Shown here: piece by piece, positions 1 through 6,870 of the stretch | How the letters are laid out: each line of letters begins with the position of its first letter | Numbering within the stretch: position 1 is the stretch's first letter | NCBI GenBank assembly: GCA_027943245.1 | Contig: JANDJZ010000948.1 | Span: forward strand, 1 to 11,944 | Direction of reading: 5' to 3' | Source: Acanthamoeba sp. SK_2022b | Lineage: Eukaryota; Discosea; Longamoebia; Acanthamoebidae | DNA length: 11,944 nt | Position numbers and translations under genes: made by a program | The notes under the pieces: generated by a model | What the model was told of the DNA's origin: nothing | Seen by the model: only the letters and a program-made list of their open reading frames with translations | The model's database searches: none

Positions 1-122
1 CCACAACCTGCCCACAACACCACCACAACCACAACTCCAAAACATCATCTCACAATCACACTATCACCACTGAACTACACTCCACAACGCCACACCACCA
101 CACACCACAACAATCATCCCCA
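1..122 (+). repeat. A/C-strand satellite tract
   Basis: The top strand is almost wholly A and C with rare T and G, in degenerate CCA, CAC and CAA steps. It is the first of many tracts of the same satellite family; the strand given for each tract is the one carrying the A/C-rich sequence. It runs off the left edge of the window. No gene is seen in it. Confidence 0.88.
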
Positions 123-180
123 CAGGGACCCCTTCCTAAATTGGGCTGCCTGTGTGTTATTACACGCAGTGTTGTGCTGG
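123..180. other. Nonrepetitive spacer at a strand switch
   Basis: About 58 bases of mixed composition separate an A/C-on-top tract from a G/T-on-top tract. They include a short imperfect inverted repeat around GTGTGTTATTACAC. No gene or known element is recognised. Confidence 0.5.
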
Positions 181-340
181 AGTAGTGGCGTGGCTGGTGG
201 AGGTGTTGTGTGAGATGTTGGCAAGATGGTGTGGGAGTTGTGTTGGTGCTGTGGTGGTGTTGTGTGAGTGTTGTGGTGGGATTTGGTGATGTTGTGGTAG
301 TTTTTTGTGGTGGTGTGATATATTGTGATTTTGTGGTGGT
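181..340 (-). repeat. G/T-on-top satellite tract (inverted orientation)
   Basis: This is the same satellite as its neighbours but flipped. The top strand is dominated by GTGGTG and GTTGTGG steps, so the A/C strand is the bottom one. A run of T (301-306) is the main departure from the pattern. Confidence 0.85.
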
Positions 341-352
341 CACCATGACCAC
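336..352. repeat. Perfect hairpin at a satellite strand switch
   Basis: GTGGTCA (336-342) and TGACCAC (346-352) are perfect 7-bp arms around a 3-base loop. The hairpin lies exactly where the satellite changes from G/T on top to A/C on top. Confidence 0.8.
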
Positions 353-787
353 ACCACAATCATCACCACATCACCACACCATCACCACACCAACACCATA
401 ACCATAACATCAACACAGCATTATAAGCACAATCTCACACCACAAGACCACAACACCTCAACATCTCCACCACAATACCACCTCACCACAACACCATAAC
501 ACTACCACACCACAATAACGACACCACACCACAACACCTCATCAACACCACTCCACCACACCAGCACCACACATCACAACACCACTGCAACATCCCTCAA
601 CACCACGCACCACAACACTCACACTAACATCACTAAACCACAACATCCCCACAAACAATACCATTACATCATCACACCATAACCACAGCATCATAGCATC
701 ACATCACAATAGCACCATCACCACATCACCACAACATCACCACACCATGACCACACCACAACATCACCACACCAACACCACCACAAG
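345..787 (+). repeat. A/C-strand satellite tract
   Basis: This is a degenerate satellite of CACCACAACA-like steps with interspersed CAT and few G. No open frame with natural composition is present. It ends at a unique spacer beginning with AAGCTTGCATTGGG. Confidence 0.88.
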
Positions 788-847
788 CTTGCATTGGGTA
801 TTAATTCAGCAAACATATTAGCAGCACTGGCTTGCTATCCTCCTTTT
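788..847. other. Nonrepetitive spacer at a strand switch
   Basis: About 60 bases of mixed, AT-richer sequence sit between an A/C-on-top and a G/T-on-top tract, like the spacer at 123-180. I looked for LTR, tRNA or coding signals and saw none. Confidence 0.5.
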
Positions 848-1026
848 AATGTTGTGGTGAGGTTGTGGTGTTGTGGTGGTGTACTTGGTGCTGTTGGGGT
901 ATTGGTGATGTTGTGATCTGGTGATGTTGTTGTGGTGTGGTGTTGAGGTTGTGGTGAGGTGGTATCGTGGTGGAGTTGTTGTGGTGATGTTGTGGTGTTG
1001 AGGTGGTGGTGTAGTGATGTTGTGTT

Positions 1027-1065
1027 GGTTGATTGTGGTGGTTGATTGTGGTGGTTGATTGTGGT
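1027..1065 (-). repeat. 13-bp tandem repeat, three exact copies
   Basis: The unit GGTTGATTGTGGT is repeated exactly at 1027-1039, 1040-1052 and 1053-1065. It is embedded in the degenerate G/T tract. Confidence 0.92.
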
Positions 1066-1068
1066 GTT

Positions 1069-1170
1069 GTGGTAGTGTGGTGATGTGGTAGTGTTGTGGT
1101 AGTGTGGTGATGTGGTAGTGTTGTGGTGATGTAGTGGTGATGTGGTAGTGTGGTGATGTGGTAGTGTTGT
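1069..1170 (-). repeat. About 29-bp repeated unit, three copies
   Basis: A unit that begins GTGGTAGTGTGGTGATGTGG and ends GTAGTGTTGT starts at about 1069, 1096 and 1142. The first two copies overlap at their ends, with a period of 27 bases. The third copy is displaced by a short insertion of related sequence. Confidence 0.75.
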
Positions 1171-1241
1171 AGTGGTGATGTTGAGGTGATGTGGTGGCGT
1201 TCTGGTGATGTAGTTGTGCTGGTGTGCTGGTGTTGTGGTGG

Positions 1242-1275
1242 TGATGTTGTGCTGTTGTGGAACATCACAACATCA
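1242..1275. repeat. Perfect hairpin at a satellite strand switch
   Basis: TGATGTTGTG (1242-1251) and CACAACATCA (1266-1275) form 10-bp perfect arms around a 14-base loop. The G/T tract ends in the loop and the A/C tract begins there, so the hairpin is the switch point. Confidence 0.85.
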
Positions 1276-1620
1276 TTACACTCCACAACAACACTACAAC
1301 ACCACAACACCACAACACCACAACATGTCCCCACTCCACAACATCATCATTACGCCGCAACAACACAACAACACCACAACTTCCCCCACCACCACGCAAT
1401 ACCACCACCACACCACCACAATAACACCACAACACAACAACACCACCATGACATCACCATTACAACACCACAATCAACCCCACACCACCACAACATCATC
1501 ACAACACCACCACCACACCACACAACAAGAGCACCACAACACCACCACACCTCCACCACACCACCACCACCTGACCACCACCACCACAACACCACAACAC
1601 ATCAGCACCACAACATCAGC
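1262..1620 (+). repeat. A/C-strand satellite tract
   Basis: This tract is nearly G-free on the top strand. Near its right end it contains the CACCTGACCACCACCAC motif that is arrayed at 11841-11944. It ends at the nonrepetitive island starting near 1625. Confidence 0.88.
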
Positions 1621-1624
1621 TCAA

Positions 1625-1839
1625 CAACGGAGTTTATTGTGTGTGAGGACATCTCTGTTGCCCCTGGATGGATGGTGGCAATGTGGGCATCCTTATACAG
1701 ATTGCCCACTAGGGTTGACTCTGTGGGCAGGCAGAGATTTGCAAAATTTTTTCTTTCTTGTCTCTCCACCAACACATCTGTCATCTGTCTGTAGAGAGAG
1801 AGAGAGAGAGGAATAGATCAGCTATCTTATCTTCAAAGG
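1625..1839 (+). other. Nonrepetitive leader with an AG microsatellite
   Basis: This is ordinary-complexity sequence between satellite and the Gag-like pseudogene. It contains a perfect inverted repeat, GTGGGCA (1683-1689) with TGCCCAC (1703-1709), a T-rich stretch near 1745-1762, and nine AG units at 1793-1810. It may be the 5' untranslated or terminal region of the element whose remains follow, but I see no LTR ends or primer binding site. Confidence 0.45.
1793..1810 (+). repeat. (AG)9 microsatellite
   Basis: Nine consecutive AG units. This is the only purine-only simple repeat in the window and is unrelated to the A/C satellite. Confidence 0.95.
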
Positions 1840-2640
1840 ATGGATACCATGGGAGGAGCATTGGAAGATGAGTTGAGCACCATGTCTGTAGCTCAGCTCA
1901 AGTAGCTTCAAGGCACAAGCTGTTGTAGCCCTACTGCCCTTATAGGCCACACTCACTTGTTGACAGATCTACATACAGCCACGTGGCGGGAGTGGAAGCA
2001 GGGGAGCAGAGGGAGAGGAGGAAGTCATGCAAGAGCCTCAGGCTACAGAGGTGATGCAGTAGGTCCTCCAGGAGCTGACTTATCTCAAGCGCAAGGTGGA
2101 TGCCATGGGGGCCACAGTCAAGCCTGGAAGTGTTGAGCAGCTCACTGGGCTCCATGACAAGCTGCTTCAAGAGCATCGGCCAATAAAATCTACCCTGTAG
2201 TTTGAGAAGGAGCACGACCAGCATGACTATGATTACTTCAAGGATGTGGCACTCCTGCTCAGCTACGTTTATGCTGACTTGCTACCTGCAGAGCAGCAGG
2301 GAGCCCTCTCCAAGGCCTTGATGCATGTTGAGGGGCGTGTGGCTGCCATTGCTGTGGGTAGCCACAAGGGCTGGGGCACAGCCACCCATATAGACACTGT
2401 GGAGCACCCCTTCCTTGAGCTTTGGTGGAAGGATGTCATTGCGGAGGCCTGACAGACCAAGTGCAAGGACCTCTCGTTTTTTTTGGTCTGGCTGGTGCTG
2501 GACATTGGCAATGTCTCAGCAGAAGCCTCCCTTTGCCAAGCCCGCCCCTTTAAATGGTCCTCAGCCAGCCAACAAGCAACCGACCACCACAACTGGCTGG
2601 CAAGGCACACCCTGTTTCACTGGCTGCTCATGGCAACAAC
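1840..2640 (+). pseudogene. Decayed Gag-like or unknown protein fragment
   Basis: A coding-like trail can be followed on the top strand, but I do not recognise the family. It may start at ATG 1840 (MDTMGGALEDEL...). It has an in-frame TAG after about 21 codons and then moves to another frame near 1900. In the new frame it has several stops, including TAG at 2060-2062 and 2198-2200. Between these lies a charged, helix-prone stretch (ELTYLKRKVDAMG), then the longest clean segment, about 2201-2452, containing FKDVALLLSYVYADLLP and HPFLELWWKDVIAEA. A TGA follows. After a further frame change there is a Pro/Gln/Thr-rich tail ending TPCFTGCSW, which could be the start of a zinc knuckle. The satellite begins immediately after. 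A coiled-coil or helical domain followed by a disordered tail and a Cys motif suggests a retroelement Gag, but this is inference. Confidence 0.4.
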
Positions 2641-2997
2641 AATACTACAACACAGCCACCTCACCATCACAACACCACCACACCACCACCACCACAACAC
2701 CCCAACACCACCACACCACCAGAACACCCCAATATCACCCCAACATCACCGCAACATCACCACCACCACACCATCACACCACCACCACTACATCATTACA
2801 CCATCATTACACCATCACACCACCACCTGACCACCACCACCACCTGACCACCACCACCACCACTACCACCACCACCACCACCACTACATCACCACACCAT
2901 CATTGGAACACAACCACCACAACATCACCACAACATCCACAACTACACCACCACAACACCACTACAACACCACTACAACATAACCACTACAACATAA

Positions 2998-3088
2998 CCA
3001 CCACAACCACAACCACAACCACAACCACAACCACAACCACAACCACAACCACAACCACAACCAAAACCAAAACCACAACCACAACCAC
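2998..3088 (+). repeat. (ACAACC)n hexamer array
   Basis: A regular 6-bp unit ACAACC runs for about ten copies. It is then interrupted by two CCAAAA variants and resumes. It translates to poly-Thr on top and Trp-Leu repeats on the bottom, which are artefacts. Confidence 0.9.
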
Positions 3089-3260
3089 CACAACACTCTC
3101 ACCACTACTACAACCACACACAAACACAACACCATAAACACCACCACATTACCACATCACCACCACAACACAACACCACAATACCACCACAATTTCGCCA
3201 CAACAAGCCACAACACAACAGCACCATATCACCACCACACCATCACCACACCACCACAAC

Positions 3261-3320
3261 ACCATCGCCACAACACCATCCACCATACCACCACACCATC
3301 GCCACAACACCATCCACCAT
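3261..3320 (+). repeat. 34-bp period tandem duplication
   Basis: A 26-base sequence starting ACCATCGCCACAAC occurs exactly at 3261-3286 and 3295-3320. This is a local duplication inside the satellite, marked by the rare CG dinucleotide. Confidence 0.88.
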
Positions 3321-3760
3321 TACCACACCATCACCACAACACCACAACACTACCACAACACCACACCATCACCACAACACCACAACACCACCGCAACACC
3401 ACCACAACACTATCACAACAACACCACAACACTACCACAACACCACATCATCATCACCACAACACCACAACACCACCACCACCGCAACACTACCACAACA
3501 CTACCACAACACCACCACCACAACACCACACCATCACCACACCACCACAACACCACCACAACACCACAACAACACCACAACAACACCACCACAACACCAC
3601 AACACCACAACCACCACACCACCACGACAACACCACATCACTACCACTACCACTACCACGCCACCCCAACACCGCCACAACACCACAACACCACAACACT
3701 ACCACAACATTACATCACCACCACAGCACAACAGCACCACCACAAAACTACCACCACCAC

Positions 3761-3810
3761 AACATCATCTCTACAGCACAACAGCACAACATCATCTCTA
3801 CAGCACAACA
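3761..3810 (+). repeat. 27-bp period tandem duplication
   Basis: A 23-base sequence starting AACATCATCTCTACAG is identical at 3761-3783 and 3788-3810. Confidence 0.88.
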
Positions 3811-4369
3811 CCACATCACCACCACATCACAACATCACCACAACACCACCACCACCACCACTTCACCACACCACCTCACCACCACCACACCACCACCACA
3901 ACACCACCACAGCATTACTATAGCACCACCACACCACAACAACACCACCTCAACAATACCACAACACCACCACAGTATAGCACCACCACAACACCAGCAC
4001 CACCATCACAACACCACATCACTCCCCCACTACAGCAATACTATTACACCACCACACCATCACAACAACACCACACCACACCACATCATCACAACACCAC
4101 CACCACCACCACAACAACACCACAACACCACAACATCTCTGTAACACACACCACCACAACACCACAACATCTCCATACCACAACATCACCACAACAACAC
4201 CACCACAACATCACCACAACACCACCACAACACTGCAACACCATCATAGCCACAACAGCATCATGACATCACCACAACAACACCACAACACCACCACTAC
4301 CACAACACCACCACTACCACAACTCCACTACCACAATGCCACAACACCACCACACCAACACACCACCAC

Positions 4370-4620
4370 AACACCTCCACAACTCCACAACAACACCACC
4401 ACAACACCACCACAACTCCACAACAACACCACCACAACATCACAACACCACCACAACACCACCACAACACCACCACACCACCACAACACCACAACTCCAC
4501 AACAACAACACCACCACCACAACAACACCACCACAACACCACCACACCACCACAACACCGCAACTCCACAACAACACCACCACCACAACAACACCACCAC
4601 CGCAACACCACCACACCACC
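4370..4620 (+). repeat. Higher-order satellite array
   Basis: The motif CAACTCCACAACAACA recurs four times, at about 4379, 4411, 4491 and 4561, each followed by runs of ACC. The last two units are about 70 bases long and differ mainly by CA-to-CG changes. This is a higher-order organisation within the tract. Confidence 0.75.
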
Positions 4621-4732
4621 ACTATAACACTACCACAATCACACCACCACAACACCTTATCAACACTACTACAACACCACCACAACATCACAACAATCAC
4701 ACCACAATACCACAGCACCACACCAACACCAC

Positions 4733-4938
4733 TGTTGTGATTTCACCTTATTTGTAACTCTATGCAACAGTCACCCTGGAACACCACATGATGTAGGCCT
4801 AAGTGAGCTGTAAGCACATTAAGGCATGCCTTAAGACCATGAGTTATATTGCACAACTGTCTACAACAATCCAGCAGTAATTAAACAAAAAAGACCCTGT
4901 CTCAGTTCTTACTCTATCACACAAGCAGATCACAACCA
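4733..4938 (+). mobile_element. Solo LTR, Ty1/copia type
   Basis: This unit starts with TGTTGTGA, as does the LTR at 6037-6262, and ends in ATCACAACCA near 4938. Compared with that LTR read on the bottom strand, 25 of 27 bases match at 4765-4791, all 22 at 4814-4835, all 20 at 4851-4870 and all 10 at 4872-4881, in the same order. No internal retroelement sequence flanks it. Satellite lies on both sides, as expected of a solo LTR left by recombination between two LTRs. ACCAC flanks the unit at 4728-4732 and 4935-4939. If that is the target duplication, the LTR is 4733-4934; however, ACCAC is common in the satellite, so the exact right end is uncertain by about 4 bases. Confidence 0.92.
4819..4834. 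promoter_or_regulatory. Perfect 16-bp palindrome in the solo LTR
   Basis: TTAAGGCATGCCTTAA is self-complementary over all 16 bases. It is identical in the other LTR (6162-6177). Its conservation in two LTRs that differ elsewhere suggests a protein-binding or structural role in the LTR. That role is inference. Confidence 0.6.
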
Positions 4939-5030
4939 CAACATCACCACCATAACACCACAACTCTACCACAACACCACCACTACCACAACACCACAAC
5001 ACCACCACTATATCAACATCACCACGATGG
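4939..5030 (+). repeat. A/C-strand satellite tract
   Basis: A short tract resumes directly after the solo LTR and switches strand near 5030. The switch lies in an imperfect inverted repeat bounded by TATCA (5011-5015) and TGATA (5041-5045). Confidence 0.85.
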
Positions 5031-5405
5031 TGTGGTGGTGTGATAGTTGTTGCGCTGTTGTGGTGGTGGGGTTGATGTGGTGTTGGTAGTGTTGTGATGT
5101 TATGATCTTGTAGTGATACAGTGGTGGTGTTGTGTGGTAGTGGTGGTGTTGTGTGGTGGTGTTGTGGTGTTGTGGTAATGCTGTGGTGTGGTGTTTGTCT
5201 GGTGGTGGTGTGGTGGTCGTGTGGCACTGGTCTTGTTGTGTGGTGTGGTGGTTGTGTGGTGGTGTGGCTGGTGCTATTGAGGTGGTTGGTGTTGTGTTAG
5301 TGTTGTGGGGATGTTGTTGGGTGGAGGTGGTGTGGTGGTGTGGGGGTGTGGTGATGTTGGTGGTGTTGTTGTGGTAGGGTTGTGGTTGTGTTGTGGTGGT
5401 GTGCA
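5031..5405 (-). repeat. G/T-on-top satellite tract
   Basis: GTGGTG and GTTGTGG steps continue up to about 5405. There they abut the coding-like island, whose bottom-strand open frame reads straight out into the satellite as a His/Thr/Pro tail. Confidence 0.88.
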
Positions 5406-5409
5406 TTGT

Positions 5410-5768
5410 AAGTGCGAGTTGGTGTCAAGGCCTTGAGGAGATGTGCATGTCCAACAATCTGGCCTCTTGTTCCCCTGTGGCAACCAGGAGGAGTGGGTGG
5501 CGGCGGTGAGGAGCAACCAAGACCTACAGCGCTTTGTCATGCCCAACAGCTTGCTGCATCTCTCGTTCTCAACGCACTTCTTGCTAAGAGCGCTGGCGCC
5601 CATCTTGACGGCGTAGCGGGAGTCCTGGCAGCCATGGAAGGGGCGCATGTCGTTGGTCAGCAGGACTGGTCCACGCTGTCTGGACTGAGCTGGTGTAACA
5701 CTTGTAGAGAGTTGCTGACAATGGCAGCATGCCGTCTTTGACAGGCCTATATGGAGGAAGCCTGTCAA
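5410..5768 (-). CDS. Unrecognised coding-like fragment, bottom strand
   Basis: A bottom-strand frame is open from about 5768 down to the satellite at 5410, roughly 119 codons, and then continues into repeat. The first ATG is at 5648-5646; upstream codons are also open (ACCHCQQLSTSVTPAQ...). After the ATG the peptide is Cys/Lys/Arg-rich (RYAVKMGASALSKKC, ERCSKLLGMTKRC). G or C fills the third position of most codons there, which supports translation on this strand rather than on the competing top-strand frame (5412-5741). Both ends appear broken: no proper start is seen and the 3' end is satellite. I do not recognise the family. It could be a host-gene exon remnant or transposon debris. Confidence 0.35.
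5738..5768. repeat. Perfect 9-bp stem-loop
   Basis: TTGACAGGC (5738-5746) and GCCTGTCAA (5760-5768) are perfect arms with a 13-base loop. On the bottom strand it lies between the stop codon at 5857-5855 and the coding-like fragment that starts near 5768. It could be an RNA stem in a 3' untranslated region or a chance palindrome. Confidence 0.7.
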
Positions 5769-5854
5769 GTTTCACCTCCTATCTACACCAAACCCCCAAT
5801 CACATTCCACGTTTATAGATACGAGAGGTCAATAAACACCCACTCATGTCCTGC
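5769..5854. other. Noncoding spacer
   Basis: Eighty-six bases between the two bottom-strand coding-like pieces. They contain stops in the frame of the upstream piece. No promoter or splice site can be assigned confidently. Confidence 0.4.
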
Positions 5855-5965
5855 CTAGCCTCCCGACTGGGGAGGTCTGTCTTTGTTGTCCCTCTTGACA
5901 ATGTAGTCCTTGAGCGTTTCCTTCATCGATTGCTCAAAAATGTCGCCCAGCTCGAGTTCCTCACC
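5855..5965 (-). pseudogene. C-terminal coding fragment, unknown protein
   Basis: On the bottom strand, codons from about 5965 to the TAG at 5857-5855 encode a charged, natural-looking C-terminus of about 36 residues (EELELGDIFEQSMKETLKDY, then IVKRDNKDRPPQSGG). It is too short for usual gene calling. It begins where the satellite at 5966-6036 ends, so the rest of the gene has been replaced by repeat or lost. The family is not recognised. It might belong with the fragment at 5410-5768, but a stop and an 86-base spacer separate them and no join is demonstrated. Confidence 0.4.
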
Positions 5966-6036
5966 ACAGCATCATCACAACATCACCACAGCACCACCAC
6001 TCATTACACCACAGCACCACAACAACACCACACAAC
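5966..6036 (+). repeat. A/C-strand satellite tract
   Basis: Seventy-one bases of satellite lie between the C-terminal fragment and the outer end of the copia LTR at 6037. The LTR boundary is sharp. The 5 bases next to it (6032-6036, ACAAC) are one half of any target duplication; the other half would lie beyond the lost 5' end of the element. Confidence 0.82.
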
Positions 6037-6079
6037 TGTTGTGATATTCGCTGTGTGGTGAAGAGTAAAGTGTGAAGTG

Positions 6080-6101
6080 AGAGAGAACCAGGGTTCTCTC
6101 T
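6080..6101. promoter_or_regulatory. Perfect 10-bp hairpin in the LTR
   Basis: AGAGAGAACC (6080-6089) and GGTTCTCTCT (6092-6101) are perfect arms with 2 bases between. In RNA the loop would open to about 4 bases. It follows the AATAAA on the bottom strand, so it would lie near the transcript 3' end. At the matching place the solo LTR has only a 4-bp stem (AGAC 4892-4895, GTCT 4899-4902). Confidence 0.6.
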
Positions 6102-6104
6102 GGT

Positions 6105-6110
6105 TTTATT
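6105..6110 (-). promoter_or_regulatory. Possible polyadenylation signal AATAAA
   Basis: AATAAA is read on the bottom strand within the LTR, upstream of the hairpin. The solo LTR has AATTAAA at the equivalent place, so the exact hexamer is not conserved. Confidence 0.4.
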
Positions 6111-6161
6111 ACTGCTGAATATATTGTTGTAGACAGTTGTGCTACAACATAACTCCTAAAC

Positions 6162-6177
6162 TTAAGGCATGCCTTAA
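6162..6177. promoter_or_regulatory. Perfect 16-bp palindrome in the 3' LTR
   Basis: TTAAGGCATGCCTTAA, identical to that at 4819-4834, within a block of 22 bases identical between the two LTRs. It is a candidate binding site for a dimeric factor in the LTR promoter region; the role is inferred only from conservation and symmetry. Confidence 0.6.
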
Positions 6178-6262
6178 TGTGCTATGAGCTCATTAAGTCC
6201 TACCTCATTTGGTGTTCCAGAGTGACTGTTGATCTGAGTACCTTATTAGGTAACTCACAACA

Positions 6263-6272
6263 CGCCCCTTAA
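6263..6272 (-). other. Polypurine tract (plus-strand primer site)
   Basis: On the bottom strand TTAAGGGGCG abuts the LTR start at 6262. A short G-rich purine run next to the 3' LTR is the expected primer for second-strand DNA synthesis. It is short and ends in CG, so it is slightly imperfect. Confidence 0.7.
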
Positions 6273-6277
6273 CAGTA

Positions 6278-6870
6278 TCAGGAACACCTTACAACATTTA
6301 GCTCAACACATAAGTCATTCACATGTCCTCTACCAAGGGCCTTCATGAGCATGTCGGCTGGCATGATGGCCATGGGCATGTGGTGGAGGCTAATCGTCTC
6401 ATTTGCTAGGTTCTCACATACCAGCGCCAACTTGATGCTGTAGTGCTTTGATTGTTGATGATACTCACCAGGTTGTGAGGTCACAATTGTCAGTGCACTC
6501 TCATTGTCACAGTAGATTGGCATTCAACTCACTTGATTGAGTCCTAAGTTGTCATAGAAGTGACCAAGGAAGATTGTGTGCTTGATAGCTTCAGCCAGCA
6601 TGTTGAGTTTGGCCTCAGCAGTTGACATAGCTATGCAGGATTGGTTCTTTGCTCTCCAGTAGACTGGGCCACCTGCAATCATGTAGAGGATGCTGGACGT
6701 TGACTTGCGTGTAGTCTTGTCTCCAGCCCAGTCCACATCTGAGAAGCCTCTGGTCATAAGGCTGCTTGTATCTGGTGTGTATTGTATCGCCAGCTCTTGC
6801 ATGCCATGCAAGTACCTGAATAAATGTTTCACCATGGCCCAGTGTTCCCCCCCCATAGGCGTTCAGATGC
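6278..6870 (-). pseudogene. Copia RNase H domain with one internal stop
   Basis: This is the C-terminal RNase H of the copia polyprotein, which degrades RNA in the RNA/DNA hybrid during reverse transcription. The family pattern is clear: HWAMVKHLFRYLHGM near 6845-6800, SDVDWAGD near 6740-6717, RKSTSS, AMSTAEAK near 6630-6607, YCDNESA near 6513-6493, SKHYSIK, and ADMLMKALGRG at the end. The acidic residues expected at the active site are present in SDVDW, TAEA and CDNE. A single in-frame TGA (6526-6524) lies between LNQVS and MPIYCD; the frame continues unchanged after it and ends at TGA 6280-6278. The sequence before HW is abnormally short, because the RT palm has been deleted. Confidence 0.9.

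Larger units (their letters stand above)
848..1258 (-). repeat. G/T-on-top satellite tract with short tandem arrays
   Basis: The top strand is G/T-rich satellite. It contains locally regular tandem arrays (1027-1065 and 1069-1170), which suggests recent slippage or unequal exchange inside an otherwise degenerate tract. The His/Thr/Pro and Val/Gly/Trp frames across it are compositional artefacts. Confidence 0.88.
2641..4732 (+). repeat. Long A/C-strand satellite tract, about 2.1 kb
   Basis: This is the longest uninterrupted satellite tract. The top strand is almost G-free throughout. It is patchy, with a hexamer array (2998-3088), 34-bp and 27-bp duplications and a higher-order array (4370-4620). 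No gene lies in it. It is ended on the right by the solo LTR at 4733. Confidence 0.93.
6037..6262 (-). repeat. 3' LTR of the copia element, 226 bp
   Basis: On the bottom strand the LTR starts TGTTGTGA at 6262 and ends TCACAACA at 6037. These are perfect 8-bp terminal inverted repeats of the TG...CA type usual for copia LTRs. It lies directly after the polypurine tract and 15 bases after the RNase H stop codon. It contains the 16-bp palindrome (6162-6177), an AATAAA on the bottom strand (6110-6105) that may be the polyadenylation signal, and a perfect 10-bp hairpin (6080-6101) just after it. A TATATT lies nearby at 6122-6117, but I cannot say which TATA-like site is used. Confidence 0.93.

Noticed and set aside
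788..847. Third LTR fragment of the copia family
   Set aside because: A weak resemblance around TTCAGCA and TAGCAGCA was not supported by any of the four conserved LTR blocks.
846..1334. Bottom-strand low-complexity frame as a histidine-rich protein
   Set aside because: It is the G/T-on-top satellite read on the other strand, with no start context, domain or codon bias.
2998..3088. Telomere-like array
   Set aside because: The G/T strand reads GGTTGT repeats, which is not a known telomeric unit to me, is short, internal and drifts into irregular satellite. No subtelomeric gene or array end is present.
2415..3137. Long top-strand frame whose second half is His/Thr/Pro-rich, as a protein gene
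   Set aside because: Beyond about 2640 it is only the A/C satellite translated; all frames of that strand lack stops because the tract is nearly free of T and G. Only the part before 2640 may be real debris.
4263..4757. Top-strand His/Thr/Asn/Pro/Gln-rich open frame of about 164 codons
   Set aside because: Composition follows directly from the satellite, overlapping frames on both strands are equally open, and its end reads into the solo LTR.
5412..5741. Top-strand 109-codon frame as the true gene in this island
   Set aside because: The bottom-strand frame has a more natural charged composition and strong third-position G/C; the top-strand frame is probably its shadow, though this is not certain.
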